From: Telopea speciosissima
Lineage: Eukaryota > Streptophyta > Magnoliopsida > Proteales > Proteaceae
Reading direction: 5' to 3'
Assembly: GCF_018873765.1 (NCBI RefSeq)
Contig: NC_057926.1
Location: 36,378,946 to 36,442,945 of the forward strand
DNA length: 64,000 nucleotides
Below are positions 46,114 through 57,782 of this stretch, piece by piece. Within the stretch, counting starts at the first letter, position 1. Each line of letters starts with the position of its first letter. Both the position numbers and the translations under genes were made by a program. The notes beneath the pieces were generated by a model that saw only the letters and a program-made list of their open reading frames with translations, was not told the DNA's origin and searched no databases.

Positions 46114-49106
46114 TGTTGAACAGTGATGGCAACTGAGAAGCGGGGGTGAAGCAGTGGACTCTAAAAACATTTTTCCTCAACAGTTTCACTCTTAATTCAT
46201 CTTATGAGATTCCCAGTACTCAAGACAACCATTGAACAATCCTCTCACATGCATAGTCACGCAAACAAATAATCTGGTAATTCTGACACAAGCACACTCA
46301 ACCACTATCACAATCTCTGTTGCTAAGAGATGATGGTCACAATGCTGTCAAGAGCTGTTACACACACTTTGCACCACTTAATTGAGCATACAAACTCAAT
46401 CATTGTTGGAGACCAACATTGTTGACATACATACACATATACACACCCCAGTCTGACTGTCAAAGGCTCTACCAGATGTGTACACCCATCCTACAGAAAA
46501 GCACTTCTAACAAAAGCAAACAAACATCCACAACACAGAAAAATACGTGCTTCGGCAGTTTGCCTATGTGCACGGAGTATAATCACTCAGACCTCAGCAT
46601 CTACTCATCACTAATTTTCTCATCATGAAACTGAGAGGCTGCACCCATGACAGATGATGTTTTAGTCATACTCGCCATGACTCAGGACATCTGACCTGTT
46701 CTAGTCTCTAAACATAGAGACCCTAATTAATGATTTCCTAACACCCACTGATAACCTACACTGTGTCCAGATACAACTGGACAACATAAATAATTGGGTT
46801 TATAACAATGCCCTACAATCAAACCGCATCTAGCATAGATCTCAACATGCATCCCTACTGCTAGCATATAAAATGGATATAGAAATGAAAAATACAAGTC
46901 AAGAGATAGAAATTCTCACAACCATACTTTATCTCTATTTTTGGTATTCGCGGATGAAACTGGCAACTCTGGTAGTTCACTGAAATCTTCAACTTCTCTT
47001 AGTTTGATGGAGAACTGGAATCTTCAAGTGTTCATTGTCATTAGAGTCTTGAGTGGTCCTAGCAGCGTGGGAAACCATTTTCTTCCTCCTTTTCCTTTTC
47101 CTTTCCTTTCCTTTCCTTTCTTCTCCTTTCTATTCTTTTCTTTCCTTTTTCCCTTTCCTTTTTCTCTTTTTTTTCCCTCCACCGTATTTGAGATTGAGCT
47201 TCAACTTCTTTCCTTTTCTTTCTTCCTTCATCTTTCTCTTCCTTTCTTTTCTTTCTTTTGCTTTCTTTTACTCCATTTTTGTGAACAACACTAAGCAAAT
47301 TCAGGTATCAGTGTTTCCCCTCCATTACAACAGCTTCAATAGCTATAAATGTGCAAGAAAGCAAAAGGGGATGGATTCAAGGGCATTCAACAAGGGGAGA
47401 AGGGATTTTTGCAATTCCCGCACAGGTGAAGGCTACAACCCACCTATTTTTTGGTCCCCTATGTGTAGAGCTCTCCAAAACGACAATTCTAAAATTTGGT
47501 TCACCTCATTTGGCCACGGATGAGGAGATAAGGCGAAAACAGTTTCGACTATTCATAAAAGCCCAAATGAAATCTAGAGGGTGAGCAGGGTATATGCACA
47601 TTGCACTATAACAGATCTTGATCCCATGTAGCGCTAGTGCATCGAGTGTTCATCTATAGCTGTTGGATCGGATTATGGAAAGGCGCATTAAACACAATCC
47701 GTCAAATCATGTCAGAGTTCAATAGACCATCAATGTGAATCACGAAGATCATGCGCGATCTCATCCGTTGGATTGGTTTCTCGTGAAGGGGCGTACATCA
47801 GCTATTAATGCATAAGAAACACATTTCAATCTCTCATTGGCGGTGTCGTATAGTGGCCTGTGAGCCGTAGAATTTGGCGATGAAGGTGGGAAACTTTCTC
47901 AGCTGTCAATCTTCTTCTCTTGGGTCTTGTGATCACGGATCCCATAGGATCAATCATGGTGGAAACTTGTTGGGTTCTTCACTACACAGGTGCTACATAT
48001 AGCTAGGGACCATGAGGGTCTACTGTCTAGGATCAATCTTGATTGCTCATTCAAATTTTGAAATTCCAATTGACCCTTTTGTTATTGATTGGAATCTTTT
48101 GCACTCCCAGCCTACCAGTTTACCAGAAACAGTATGTAGGCTATAATTTCTTCATTTTAGATCCGATTTGAGCGCCGTTTACGACCACATGTCAGTGACG
48201 ATGAGTACTACCAATCTAAATTGGCCACATCAGCAAACAACTTAATGTTTTTCTCAGGGAAGACAAAAATAATTCGAATTGCCCAAAATGCCCTTCATTT
48301 TCAAGTGACCAAACGAGAATCGATGACACTTTGCTGTCTAAACTCAAAATTGTGCGAATCCAATTGCGTTTTGAAGAGAACTTAAAGAACTTCAATTCTC
48401 ATGTACAGTCCAAAACCTAGATAAGCTCATAGGCCCAATACTGATGAAACTGTTGCCAGTTCGAAAACTTTATGAAATCAAAATTCTTGATGAGGCTATC
48501 CAAGCTGCCACACACTGTATAACACTGAAGTATGGTTCCCTATGCTACCACGTAGGCCCAAATACTCTTGAATCACTGCCAACATGCCAAATCACTACCA
48601 AATGACTAAAATACCTCTGTGAGTTGTATCAACACTCCACTAGCCTCTGTGATTGACATATTCACCAAAATAACCATGTGTGTTGAATGCAAACTGTTTA
48701 GGCCATATGCGCTATGTTAAATTACAGAAATACCCTGCAATACTGTCTATGCCTATAAATGACATAAATGCCCCTAGACTACTCCCAATCAATATAGGAC
48801 CTTTGTGAACACTACCAAACCCCTGTAATGATGTCACTTGCATTGTGAATATATACTATAAGAACTACTGGTGATGCTAGGACACTGTCCAGCCACTGCC
48901 TGCACTACTGCAAGTTTGCCAACTCAATTGAAAGTCTACCCATATTGTACTGACCACTGTACCTGCCTTAGACTGCCACTGTACACTATATTTGACATTG
49001 TGATGCACCAATGCGCATTGTGTTGACAACAACAACACACATGCACTATGTTGACAACAATGACAACCAACAAACTGTCATTTCCATCTGCACTGTGTGT
49101 TCAACA
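46114..49106. repeat. Candidate 3.0-kb solo LTR
   Basis: Interrupts the FATB copy 3 flank. It begins TGTTGAACAG and ends GTGTTCAACA, an LTR-like inverted terminal pair. Adjacent pentamers CAATA and TGATA match only at three of five, so the assignment is tentative. The interior has a 200-bp CCTTTT-rich tract (47080-47280) and no credible gene. A short minus-strand frame near 47080 (MVSHAARTTQDS) was not recognised. Confidence 0.45.
47080..47280. repeat. Polypyrimidine low-complexity tract
   Basis: TTTTCC/CTTTC repeats on the plus strand. The overlapping open frames (F/S/L-rich one way, K/E/R-rich the other) are artefacts of composition. Confidence 0.85.
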
Positions 49107-49225
49107 TGATATGCATAAAAATTAGCATGATAAAAGTATTCATATTCGTCCATTGTTGGAACTCATTGCCACATGTATGTTCTTCATAGTTTTGCCACAT
49201 TTTAGGGTCCTTTATCACATGTACT
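49107..49225 (+). repeat. FATB copy 3 distal 3' flank
   Basis: GATATGCATAAAAATTAGCA, AACTCATTGCCACATGTATG and TTTGCCACAT align with 37795-37890 in the copy 2 flank, showing that the flank continues after the 46114-49106 insertion. Confidence 0.65.
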
Positions 49226-50116
49226 AACCCATTTACTATCAAATGGCAAATAGTGAAGTGTTATACTTCACTAGGTATAGTTAAGCCTAGGACCCAAAAA
49301 AATTTCTGTTTATTTATTCAAATAATTTTTAAAGCATCACATTGGAATATGGAAAGTTATTTTTTGTTCGAGTAGTAAGCCATATGACTGTGTGTCGAGG
49401 ACCAACAAGAATAACAAGTCTAATGAATTTGAGTCTGAATCTTAGTTTGAATCTTTAATGAATTTTTATTGCTTTATTTTACACATGGTCACCTTCCGTA
49501 GAACTGAAATTTGATTACATGTTGAATAGGTACCTTGGGGCCTAGATTAGAGCATAAGAGGCCCTTTCAGCTTAGGGGTCAAATACATTATGGGTTGTTC
49601 TAGCTATTTCTGCACCTTCTGATCGACCTCAACAACAAATATGGATCCCCTCCACCCGTTTTGGCATTACCAGTGGAATATCTTTCACTAATTGATTAAT
49701 AGTGGAACAAAATGGTCTTATTTTGTTCCCTCAGTTAAAAAAGAGATGTCTTGAGAAATCGGAGAAGCACTTTGAGAAATAGATTTGATCATGACTAAAT
49801 CAATTAATGTATTAGTCTTAATTCAAACTTTACTCCCTTTACTCCCTGTATGGTGGACACTTCAGCCATTAATTCAAACCTTTACTCCCTGTATGGTGGT
49901 TAATAGGAATTCAGATCAAGATAAGCATCAATACTTGAAGTGATAAACCCCAAACAGTAAACCGTTAAAAGTTGTCATAGTCATAGGTAGGAGCCAACTT
50001 TCTGGGCTACAGTTGTCTGCATTCACCAATTTACAAAATTCTTCTTCATTTACCAATGCAAACACTAGCTTATAAGCAAAATTATCACAGATAGAAGCTT
50101 CTCACCATCATCAAGT

Positions 50117-50323
50117 ATGGCTGGATGTGCTACAGTTCTCGTTAAGGATCATCCTTATTTCTACGCGTGTTATGATTTTGGAAAAATAGGAGTTTTGCTT
50201 GAGGTAGAAGGAGATGGAATCAGGTGGAGCTTGCAAAGAGCATGGAAAGGTGGTGGTAGAAGAGTGAGGTCTGGATTGACTCAACAACAATACAGAAGTT
50301 TTTTATGGGTACTCTTGAATTAG
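50117..50323 (+). CDS. Small ORF, 68 codons, unknown
   Basis: Starts MAGCATVLVKDHPYF and ends RSFLWVLLN. No domain recognised. The central GIRWSLQRAWKGGGRRV looks protein-like, and homologous reading seems to continue past the stop (near 50330-50440). It may be the remnant of a longer transposon-encoded frame. It could equally be chance. Confidence 0.25.
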   Translation: MAGCATVLVKDHPYFYACYDFGKIGVLLEVEGDGIRWSLQRAWKGGGRRVRSGLTQQQYRSFLWVLLN

Positions 50324-51390
50324 TATGGCTCTCATTTAATTTTCAAACTCAGTAGGAATGCAGTTTTTTATGCACACAAGCTCTGTAGAATTGCTGCTTC
50401 TAAAGCCATACTTGGGGAGCTGTATAGGGACAGAACATTCATGATTTCCTGTTACATCTTTAGTTTTGAATGAAGGATTTTCTTTTCAACCTGAAAGAAG
50501 TACAAATTTATTCATGAAAGAGGTCAATGAAAATGCTTAATTCAGTGACTAAAATTTCCCTAGTCCTCTAGTACCTGAAATTATCTTCATGAGGTCAATC
50601 AAGAGGACTTCATTTCATCTTCATGGTGGTGTTCTGCAATGAATGCATATACTTGTAATCGAAAAATTTCAGCTCTTCAGGAAAGGCAGATGGAAAGCTT
50701 CAGATCATTGTCGAAATCACTAATTCTAGGTTCTGTTTGAGACAACTTTGCTTAAAAATGGTGTTCAGATGCATCAGTGTTACAAAATTTGGCATGTTAG
50801 CAGGAACCTTGGAATCTACCTATTTACAAAATTTCAGCACCATCTCACCTATCACATGGCAGATATAGGTGGTAGTTTAGAACATTCTTTCCATAACATC
50901 CATGTAGGAGAACTAGAGCCTTAACATAAACTACATAATTCAAGTTACAGATTTCCTGTGATTATATTATTCCATTGATCCTTAGGTTGTTGTTGTTGTC
51001 GTTGTTTACCAATGGGGTTCAATAGATGCAACATAACAAAGAGTGGTTTACTCTTGAGCAAGTCCTCACATCGTGTATGAGTTGTTCAATGAAATGCTGA
51101 CATGCATAGCTAAAATTTATCCAAACAGTGTTCTCATTCTTAATCAAGAATGCATTCTGCAATCTAAGAATGAGAATGTGCATTCTCAGAATGCGATGCA
51201 TACCAAACACAACCAACATGTGGAAACCAAAATCATAAGAACATATGTTTCCAGACCATAACCATACTGACACGATTCGGTCTCAGTTTGATTTTTATTT
51301 AGTTTCATATTCATTTTGGCATCGTTTGTATTCATTTAGGCTTTATTTTAGATGTTTGTGTAAACATTTTACATATTTACAATAAAAGAA

Positions 51391-51525
51391 CCCCTTTTTT
51401 GGCTGTGCCCAGACACATGGGATGGTCATTTCGACCATTAGGGGGGTGGGGTGGTCATTTCGCCCATCCCCCATGTGTCTTTGTGCATCCTGCACGCCTA
51501 GCACAAAGAACATTTAGCCATAAAT
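51391..51525. repeat. MITE-like palindrome
   Basis: GTGCCCAGACACATGGGATGG at the left faces CCCCATGTGTCTTTGTGC at the right, around GTCATTTCG repeats. Related to the element at 42695-42829. Confidence 0.5.
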
Positions 51526-52467
51526 AAATACATTTTGTGGTGTATATACCACCACTAATAGTGTTCATTTTAGAGGCGGTAATAGATCATACCACTACAC
51601 ATCAAAAGCTGCAGCAAATTTAGTGTCAGGTTTTCAAGAAAAAAAACTCTGTAAACGCTATGAAGGTGATTTTTTAAATTTTGGCAGTTGTAAACCCCTG
51701 TTTTCTTATAGTATATAAGTATCTTGTGTGCTTATTTGCACTTACTCTGAATTTTATGTTTGCGTTAGTAATAAAATGTGTGAGAAAGCTCCACCACTAA
51801 ATGGTTATTAAAAACATAAGAGACCTTAAAAGATTGAGATAAAAACCAAATGAATGTCTTCAACAATTGAACGTTTTTTTCCAATCAGCCTTCTAAGTTC
51901 AGAAACTAGAAATTGCTAAAATCACTTCATCACTTCAAAGTTCAAAGGGCAGAACATGAGGGAGAGAGAGAGAGCCAAGTTTTACGCCATTGAATGCAAA
52001 ATCTCAACAATAAATCTTCACTGCAAGCCCTCCTCCTGATTAAAAAAAAAAATAAGAAAGCAGGTTAGAACCAAACAGCTTTATGAGCATTTGATGACTC
52101 TCCCCAAGGGACTCTTCCTTGGTCTATGATAGAATAGACCAAGGGTCCACAGTCAAAACTGTGGAAACCACTTATATCTCCATGTAAAGGTCATTAGATC
52201 GAACCGTAAATCTTTACCATTGTTTCGGAAGAATGGTGATCTTGACATGGAGATCAGACTCAATGTACTCTATAATACTCGTAAACCAAAAAATTCCAAG
52301 ACAGTGGGCTTCTATATGACTTATGTCCTTAAGTATGGACTCTCAATCTATTCCATCACAGCGGTTTCACCAATTGTAGGGCCAAGGCCCTCTGGAGGCC
52401 CAGGATGTATGGCTAGCTAGGTTAAAGTTACCTGCATTGTATCAGCAGGCATTTGGTGGGGTTGCCA

Positions 52468-55400
52468 TCAGTACCAGCTTTCAGTAACGATGACATTTAC
52501 GGGGAGCTCCTCCGGGCTGTAGTGGGCTCTAAAAGTGTGACAAACTTCCAGATGTTTCAATGAAGACAGGTTTCTCAACCCCTTGGGTACCGATATACAA
52601 TCAGGGATATAAAGGCGATTAAGATTTGGAGGTAGACTCTCTGTCTCATCCAGAAATTGTATCAACCCTTCCATCTCATCCCCAAGACGAAGATTTTTGA
52701 GTGAGGTGAGTTTGCTTAATGCTCCTGCATGAGGCAACATCCTGAGCTTTGGACAGCACTCAAAATGCAATTCACATAGTCTCGGACTTGACAGAAGTGG
52801 CTGTGGTAGTATCCTCAGTTCTCGACAGAATTGAATGGTTAGACTTAGGAGGCTAGGGAATTCATCAGTTTCCTCCTGTCTAGAGTTGCTGCTAGACGAC
52901 CACTCTTCCAACTTCTCCATGTTTTGTAACTGTAGAAATTCAAATAGGGGTAGTTCCCCAATCGGAAGGAGGACTCGGCATTCAAAGCAGCTGTGGAGTG
53001 TCAAAGAGACTAGCTTGTTGTAGCTTGGCAAATCAATCATCAACCATCTTGGAAATGTAAACCCACTGTAAAAGAAGATACCTAAACTACTCAGCTCAGT
53101 GTGAGGTTCTAAACTCTGAAAAACCTCAACATCTTTATCACCACTTTCATCCCACCAAAATTGTAACTCATCGACTTTCAGTTTACTCATCAAATCAGCT
53201 TCCTGAGCTTCCAAAGGATCAATCACATTCTGTAGTGAGCAGATGGAAAGTGCACCCTCAAGCTGCCTCAGCTCCTTCAGCTCCCTTATCCCACAACCAT
53301 CATCATCATCATCTTTCGAGACATGAAACCATGACAATGTCTTGAGATTACTTAATCTCCCAATTCCTTTGGGCATGGAACGTAAATCATAGCACCCTTG
53401 AAGGTCTAGATGCTGGAGATTATGCAGATACTTCATGCCTCTAGGTAACTCACGTATTCGGAAACAACCACGGAGTATCAGTGACTATAGATTGAAAAGA
53501 TCGCACAATGACTCAGGTAATCATTCTATGTTTTCAGCTTTCGAGATGTTAATATAGTGTAGGTATTTCATCCCACCAAAATTGTAACTCATCGACTTTC
53601 AGTTTACTCATCAAATCAGCTTCCTGAGCTTCCAAAGGATCAATCACATTCTGTAGTGAGCAGATGGAAAGTGCACCCTCAAGCTGCCTCAGCTCCTTCA
53701 GCTCCCTTATCCCACAACCATCATCATCATCATCTTTCGAGACATGAAACCATGACAATGTCTTGAGATTACTTAATCTCCCAATTCCTTTGGGCATGGA
53801 ACGTAACTCATAGCACCCTTGAAGGTCTAGATCTTGGAGATTATGCGGATACTTCATGCCTCTAGGTAACTCACGTATTCGGAAACAACCACGGAGTATC
53901 GGTGATTGTAGATTGAAAAGATCGCACAATGACTCAGGTAATCATTCTATGTTTTCAGCTTTCGAGATGTTAATATAGTGTAGGTATTTCATCCCACCAA
54001 AATTGTAACTCATCGACTTTTAGTTTACTCATCAAATCAGCTTCCTGAGCTTCCAAAGGATCAATCACATTCTGTAGTGAGAAGATGGAAAGTGCACCCT
54101 CAAGCTGCCTCAGCTCCTTCAGCTCCCTTATCCCACAACCATCATCATCATCATCTTTCGAGACATGAAACCATGACAATGTCTTGAGATTACTTAATCT
54201 CCCAATTCCTTTGGGCATGGAACGTAACTCATAGCACCCTTGAAGGTCTAGATGCTGGAGATTATGCAGATACTTCATGCCTCTAGGTAACTCACGTATT
54301 CGGAAACAACCACGGAGTATCAGTGACTGTAGATTGAAAAGATCGCACAATGACTCAGGTAATCATTCTATGTTTTCAGCTTTCGAGATGTTAATATAGT
54401 GTAGGTATTTCATCCCACCAAAATTGTAACTCATCGACTTTCAGTTTACTCATCAAATCAGCTTCCTGAGCTTCCAAAGGATCAATCACATTCTGTAGTG
54501 AGCAGATGGAAAGTGCACCCTCAAGCTGCCTCAGCTCCTTCAGCTCCCTTATCCCACAACCATCATCATCATCATCTTTCAAGACATGAAACCATGACAA
54601 TGTCTTGAGATTACTTAATCTCCCAATTCCTTTGGGCATGGAATGTAACTCATAGCACCCTTGAAGGTCTAGATGCTGGAGATTATGCAGATACTTCATG
54701 CCTCTAGGTAACTCACGTATTTGGAAACAACCACGGAGTATCAGTGACTGTAGATTGAAAAGATCGCACAATGACTCAGGTAATCATTCTATGTTTTCAG
54801 CTTTCGAGATGTTAATATAGTGTAGGTATTTCAAACCGCCAATATCGTCCGGAAGCATCTTAATTTCAGAACCACACAACTCTAAGACACGTAAGTAAAT
54901 CAGTCCTCCAAAAGATTCAATATGGTAATCTCTGGGGAAACAAATACCACGACCTAGGTGTATCAATGATGATAACCTCTTGTTTTCATGATTTTTGTCC
55001 CTGTTTATGGAACTTACACAACACATGGACGAATAACGAGTCACTAATTTGGAGCTAACGAGTCACTAATAAGCAAAACACTGCTTCAAATATGTGGGAA
55101 GAAAATAATAGCTTAAACTTAGTGCAGCTGGCAAATCACTTTCTTCCAAGTCCCACATGCAACTATTCAAGACTTCTTGCCAATGATTTATATCTGAACT
55201 AGAGCTTAAAAGGCCTGCAAGCGTACTTGCTGCTAAGGGCAATCCTTTGCACTTCCTCGCAATGTTCCGACCCACTGCTTCCAGGCTTGGAGCAATAGAG
55301 CAATAATTTAAAGAATGTGTCTTTCCATTATTGACCAACACTCTTCATCAGATAAAATTTGTAGATCATGAGTATACATGGGGTGCATCATTGATGAAAC

Positions 55401-56285
55401 TCTTCTACTTCGAGTTGTTACTATTATTCTACTTCCTTCCCCTGCCTCCATGAGTGCAACTCTCAGAGGTTCCCAATCCTTGCTCTTTTCAGTCCAAACA
55501 TCATCTAAGATGATTAAAAATCGCTTCCCCCTTAATTCTTCTCTCAACTCACATTGAAGTGGTTCTAGGTTGCTCAAGTTAGGATTTTCCCCAGTGAAGG
55601 ACTCTAGAATTGCAGAGGTCAATCTCACAGCAGTAAAATCAGTAGACACACAAACCCAAGCTCTTCTTTCAAAATGTTCCTTGTACATCAGGATCACTAT
55701 AGACTAGCTGGGCTAGAGTTGTCTTGCCTACACCCCCCAATCCAACAATGGCAATAACAGAAACCTGTTTTTGGTTTTCATTTGGATTTGACAACAACTT
55801 ATTTTTTATTGCTTCTACATCTTCCTTCCTCCCCAGAGTAACAGATTCATCAACTAGAGAACCACTCTTTGGCCTAGTATCTAATTCTTTATGAGTTTAT
55901 CATTTATAAGAGGCACGATTTCTTGCTTACGTAAAAGCCCATTTGCAGTTAAGCTAGAGGGGAAGTGCAAACGTACCTTTCCACCTCCATATCTTTCATC
56001 TTTTTCCTTACAAGCTTCATAGATGAACTCATCCAATATGTCCTCAGCTCGGTATGTAACATCTCTGAGATTCCTAAGGCAGCGTTTCACCAAGATATTC
56101 CTTTCTTGAGCTTGCTCTGCAAACTTGAGCAATTCTTGAATTTTCCCAAACAGATCTGAGAGTACACTTAGCTCACTTTGCACGCACCATACCGATCCAA
56201 AATCTCGTAATGCTTCTGAGGATAATTTGTCAAGCAAGACTGCTACACGAAGGGATACAATTATGTCTTCGCTACTTCTTTCCAT
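52468..56285 (-). pseudogene. CC-NB-ARC-LRR resistance gene, broken
   Basis: Minus-strand NLR, a family of cytoplasmic immune receptors. The CC (Rx-N) part, 56285-55881, begins MERSSEDIIVSLRV and has AEDILDEF. A one-base loss near 55885 shifts the frame into NB-ARC, which has P-loop IVGLGGVGKTTLAQLVY (about 55765-55710). An extra base near 55690 shifts it again before HFERRAWVCVS. Kinase 2 FLIILDDVW, RNBS-B SRIIVTTRSRR and KCKGLPLAASTLAGLL follow. After YLKQCFAY a stop (55066) and an apparent deletion remove the MHD and early LRR region. LRRs (55044-52468) start with LIHLGRGICFPRDYH and end ELPVNVIVTESWY. A TGA replaces Trp in ENIE*LPES, and four 421-bp tandem units add frameshifts. Not a functional receptor as read. 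Confidence 0.9.
53145..54828 (-). repeat. Four tandem 421-bp LRR units in the NLR
   Basis: Units 53145-53565, 53566-53986, 53987-54407 and 54408-54828, about 98-99 percent alike by eye. Each starts TTTCATCCC, and the array ends at TTTCAAACC, so TTTCA microhomology marks both junctions. 421 is not a multiple of three, so each unit puts the next out of frame (WWDE then IPTLY and a stop). Each unit spells MCDLFNLQS, RGMKYLHNLQHLDLQGCYE and KDDDDDGCGIRELKELRQL. Confidence 0.95.
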
Positions 56286-56650
56286 ACCTTTTCCCTACAA
56301 GAACACAAACAGAACAGAGAGATAAGTTTGTTTTTTTGTGATGAAAAAAATAACAGGTTCTTCACTAAATATAACGACATTAAAATTATCCTTCAAGGAA
56401 GAAGAGAGGAGAAGATTTTACTCTCTTACCTTCAAGAGAGAATAGGGGAAAGACACACATAAACCAATATGCTAAGTAAATTAAAGAGGATGTTGGAGAG
56501 TTGCAGATGAACTCACTTGATCAACAACCTCATGTAGATGTTTTTTCCCCCCCAATACTCTGTTGTAAATACAAACCCACTAATTGGTTTGAATGACAGA
56601 AGGACACAACGTTTGTTCTAAGAAATTTCTTCTCCAAAAAACGAAAGTTT
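56286..56650 (-). promoter_or_regulatory. NLR 5' flank and leader
   Basis: Sequence upstream of the NLR ATG. The 56420-56640 part recurs in the same orientation at about 60985-61160 (CCTTCAAGAGAGAA, AACCAATATGCTA, ACTCTGTTGTAAA, GGTTTGAATGACA, AAGAAATTTCTTCTC). No definite TATA box assigned. Confidence 0.55.
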
Positions 56651-56744
56651 CACATCTCCTTCTCGCATGCCCTGCCATTCTAATATTCCTACATTACCCC
56701 TCTATCCTAACTGGATACACCCTTCACTGCTTTGGCGCTACCCA

Positions 56745-56945
56745 CCAGGGTTTTAAAACCAAGAATTGGGTGGTCGATTCTAATACAGATCAGATTTGAA
56801 TCAGTTAGAATCAGTCCAAAAAACCTTTGAATTTGCTTAAAACAGTAGAAAATCAGGAGAATTTTTTAGCTTGAATATTCTGATTTAGAACGGTAAAAAT
56901 TAGAATCATTCCTGATCTGATTCATCGATTTTTTGAAACCCTAGG
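56745..56945. repeat. MITE-like repeat
   Basis: Ends CCAGGGTTTTAAAACCAAGA and GATTTTTTGAAACCCTAGG are imperfect inverted repeats. The interior is rich in AGAATCAG/CTGATTC words, also seen near 18100-18260. Confidence 0.5.
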
Positions 56946-57109
56946 TATGGCGGCCTCTCAAAATTCAAAATTACCACTCAAAATTAAAAAATGCCAAGTT
57001 GCCATCTACCAATCATTGGATCGGCATTAATTTCAAGTGGTGTCCTATGGGTTGACTGCAACACAATGGCCGCTCAACCCCAGCTCGTAGAGGATCCAAA
57101 TCCGTTCTC

Positions 57110-57418
57110 AGTAATTCATTAATTCATTCTCAGTGTAACTACCATTTCGTGTGTGAGCAAGTAGCCTCCAAACTGCTAAGCATCCAATTTCTTCCTAGTC
57201 AGGATCAGATTGCCAATGTCCTAACAAAAGGACTCCCTGGTCCACGGTTTAGAACCTTGAGAGCCAAGTTCACAGTCTCCAGCAAACCGTTTCGCTTGAG
57301 AGGGAAGGTAACAAATAAAGATAAAGATAACTGCAATTCAAATTCAAACTCACAATTGGATAAGCCAGCACACGTTGCCAAGACTCCTAGTTCTTTGGAA
57401 AATCTCAATCCTTGAAGA
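57110..57418 (+). pseudogene. copia RNase H C-terminal relic
   Basis: Reads NYHFVCEQVASKLLSIQF, then DQIANVLTKGLPG, then LRAKFTVSSKPFRLRG, the end of a copia polyprotein. No LTRs were paired with it. Confidence 0.75.
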
Positions 57419-57497
57419 GAGTTTGGATCAAACTCACCCTAAATCTCTAACTCTCAGAAATTTCTTAGTGAACAGCAGAAATTCGATCACTAGCTAA

Positions 57498-57501
<4 letters not shown>

Positions 57502-57533
<32 letters not shown>
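57502..57533. repeat. (AT)n microsatellite
   Basis: About 16 AT units. Confidence 0.9.
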
Positions 57534-57536
<3 letters not shown>

Positions 57537-57782
57537 TGTGGGTAGGGGTTGGATTTGCATATTTTGCCTATTCCAAATACTTCGACTGGTCTTCAGAAAA
57601 CTGCCGAAATTATGGAAACAAATAAATTTTAAGTTTCCAAGATCAGATAAAACGAAGACGATGAGGGTGGGGCATGATAAGGGGATAGCCGGTTAGGATA
57701 GAAGGGCAATGTGGATACTTGAGAAATACTAGGGGAGAAGAAGAGGTGAAACTTTGATTTTTTTTGGAGAAATGAAAACAAA

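Larger units (their letters stand above)
49226..52440. other. Mostly unassigned, no gene recognised
   Basis: No domain-bearing frame except a 68-codon ORF at 50117-50323 and a MITE-like palindrome at 51391-51525. The part next to the NLR (about 52040-52440) may be its 3' untranslated region. A CT-poor stretch with TACAGTTGTC-type words at 49880-50050 could be old transposon sequence. Confidence 0.4.

Noticed and set aside
47053..47523. 156-codon frame and its antisense K/E-rich partner
   Set aside because: Produced by a polypyrimidine tract. Both strands read open, which is typical of simple sequence.
53145..54828. Possible CRISPR-like or satellite array
   Set aside because: The repeats are 421-bp copies of LRR coding sequence with no spacers, in a plant gene.
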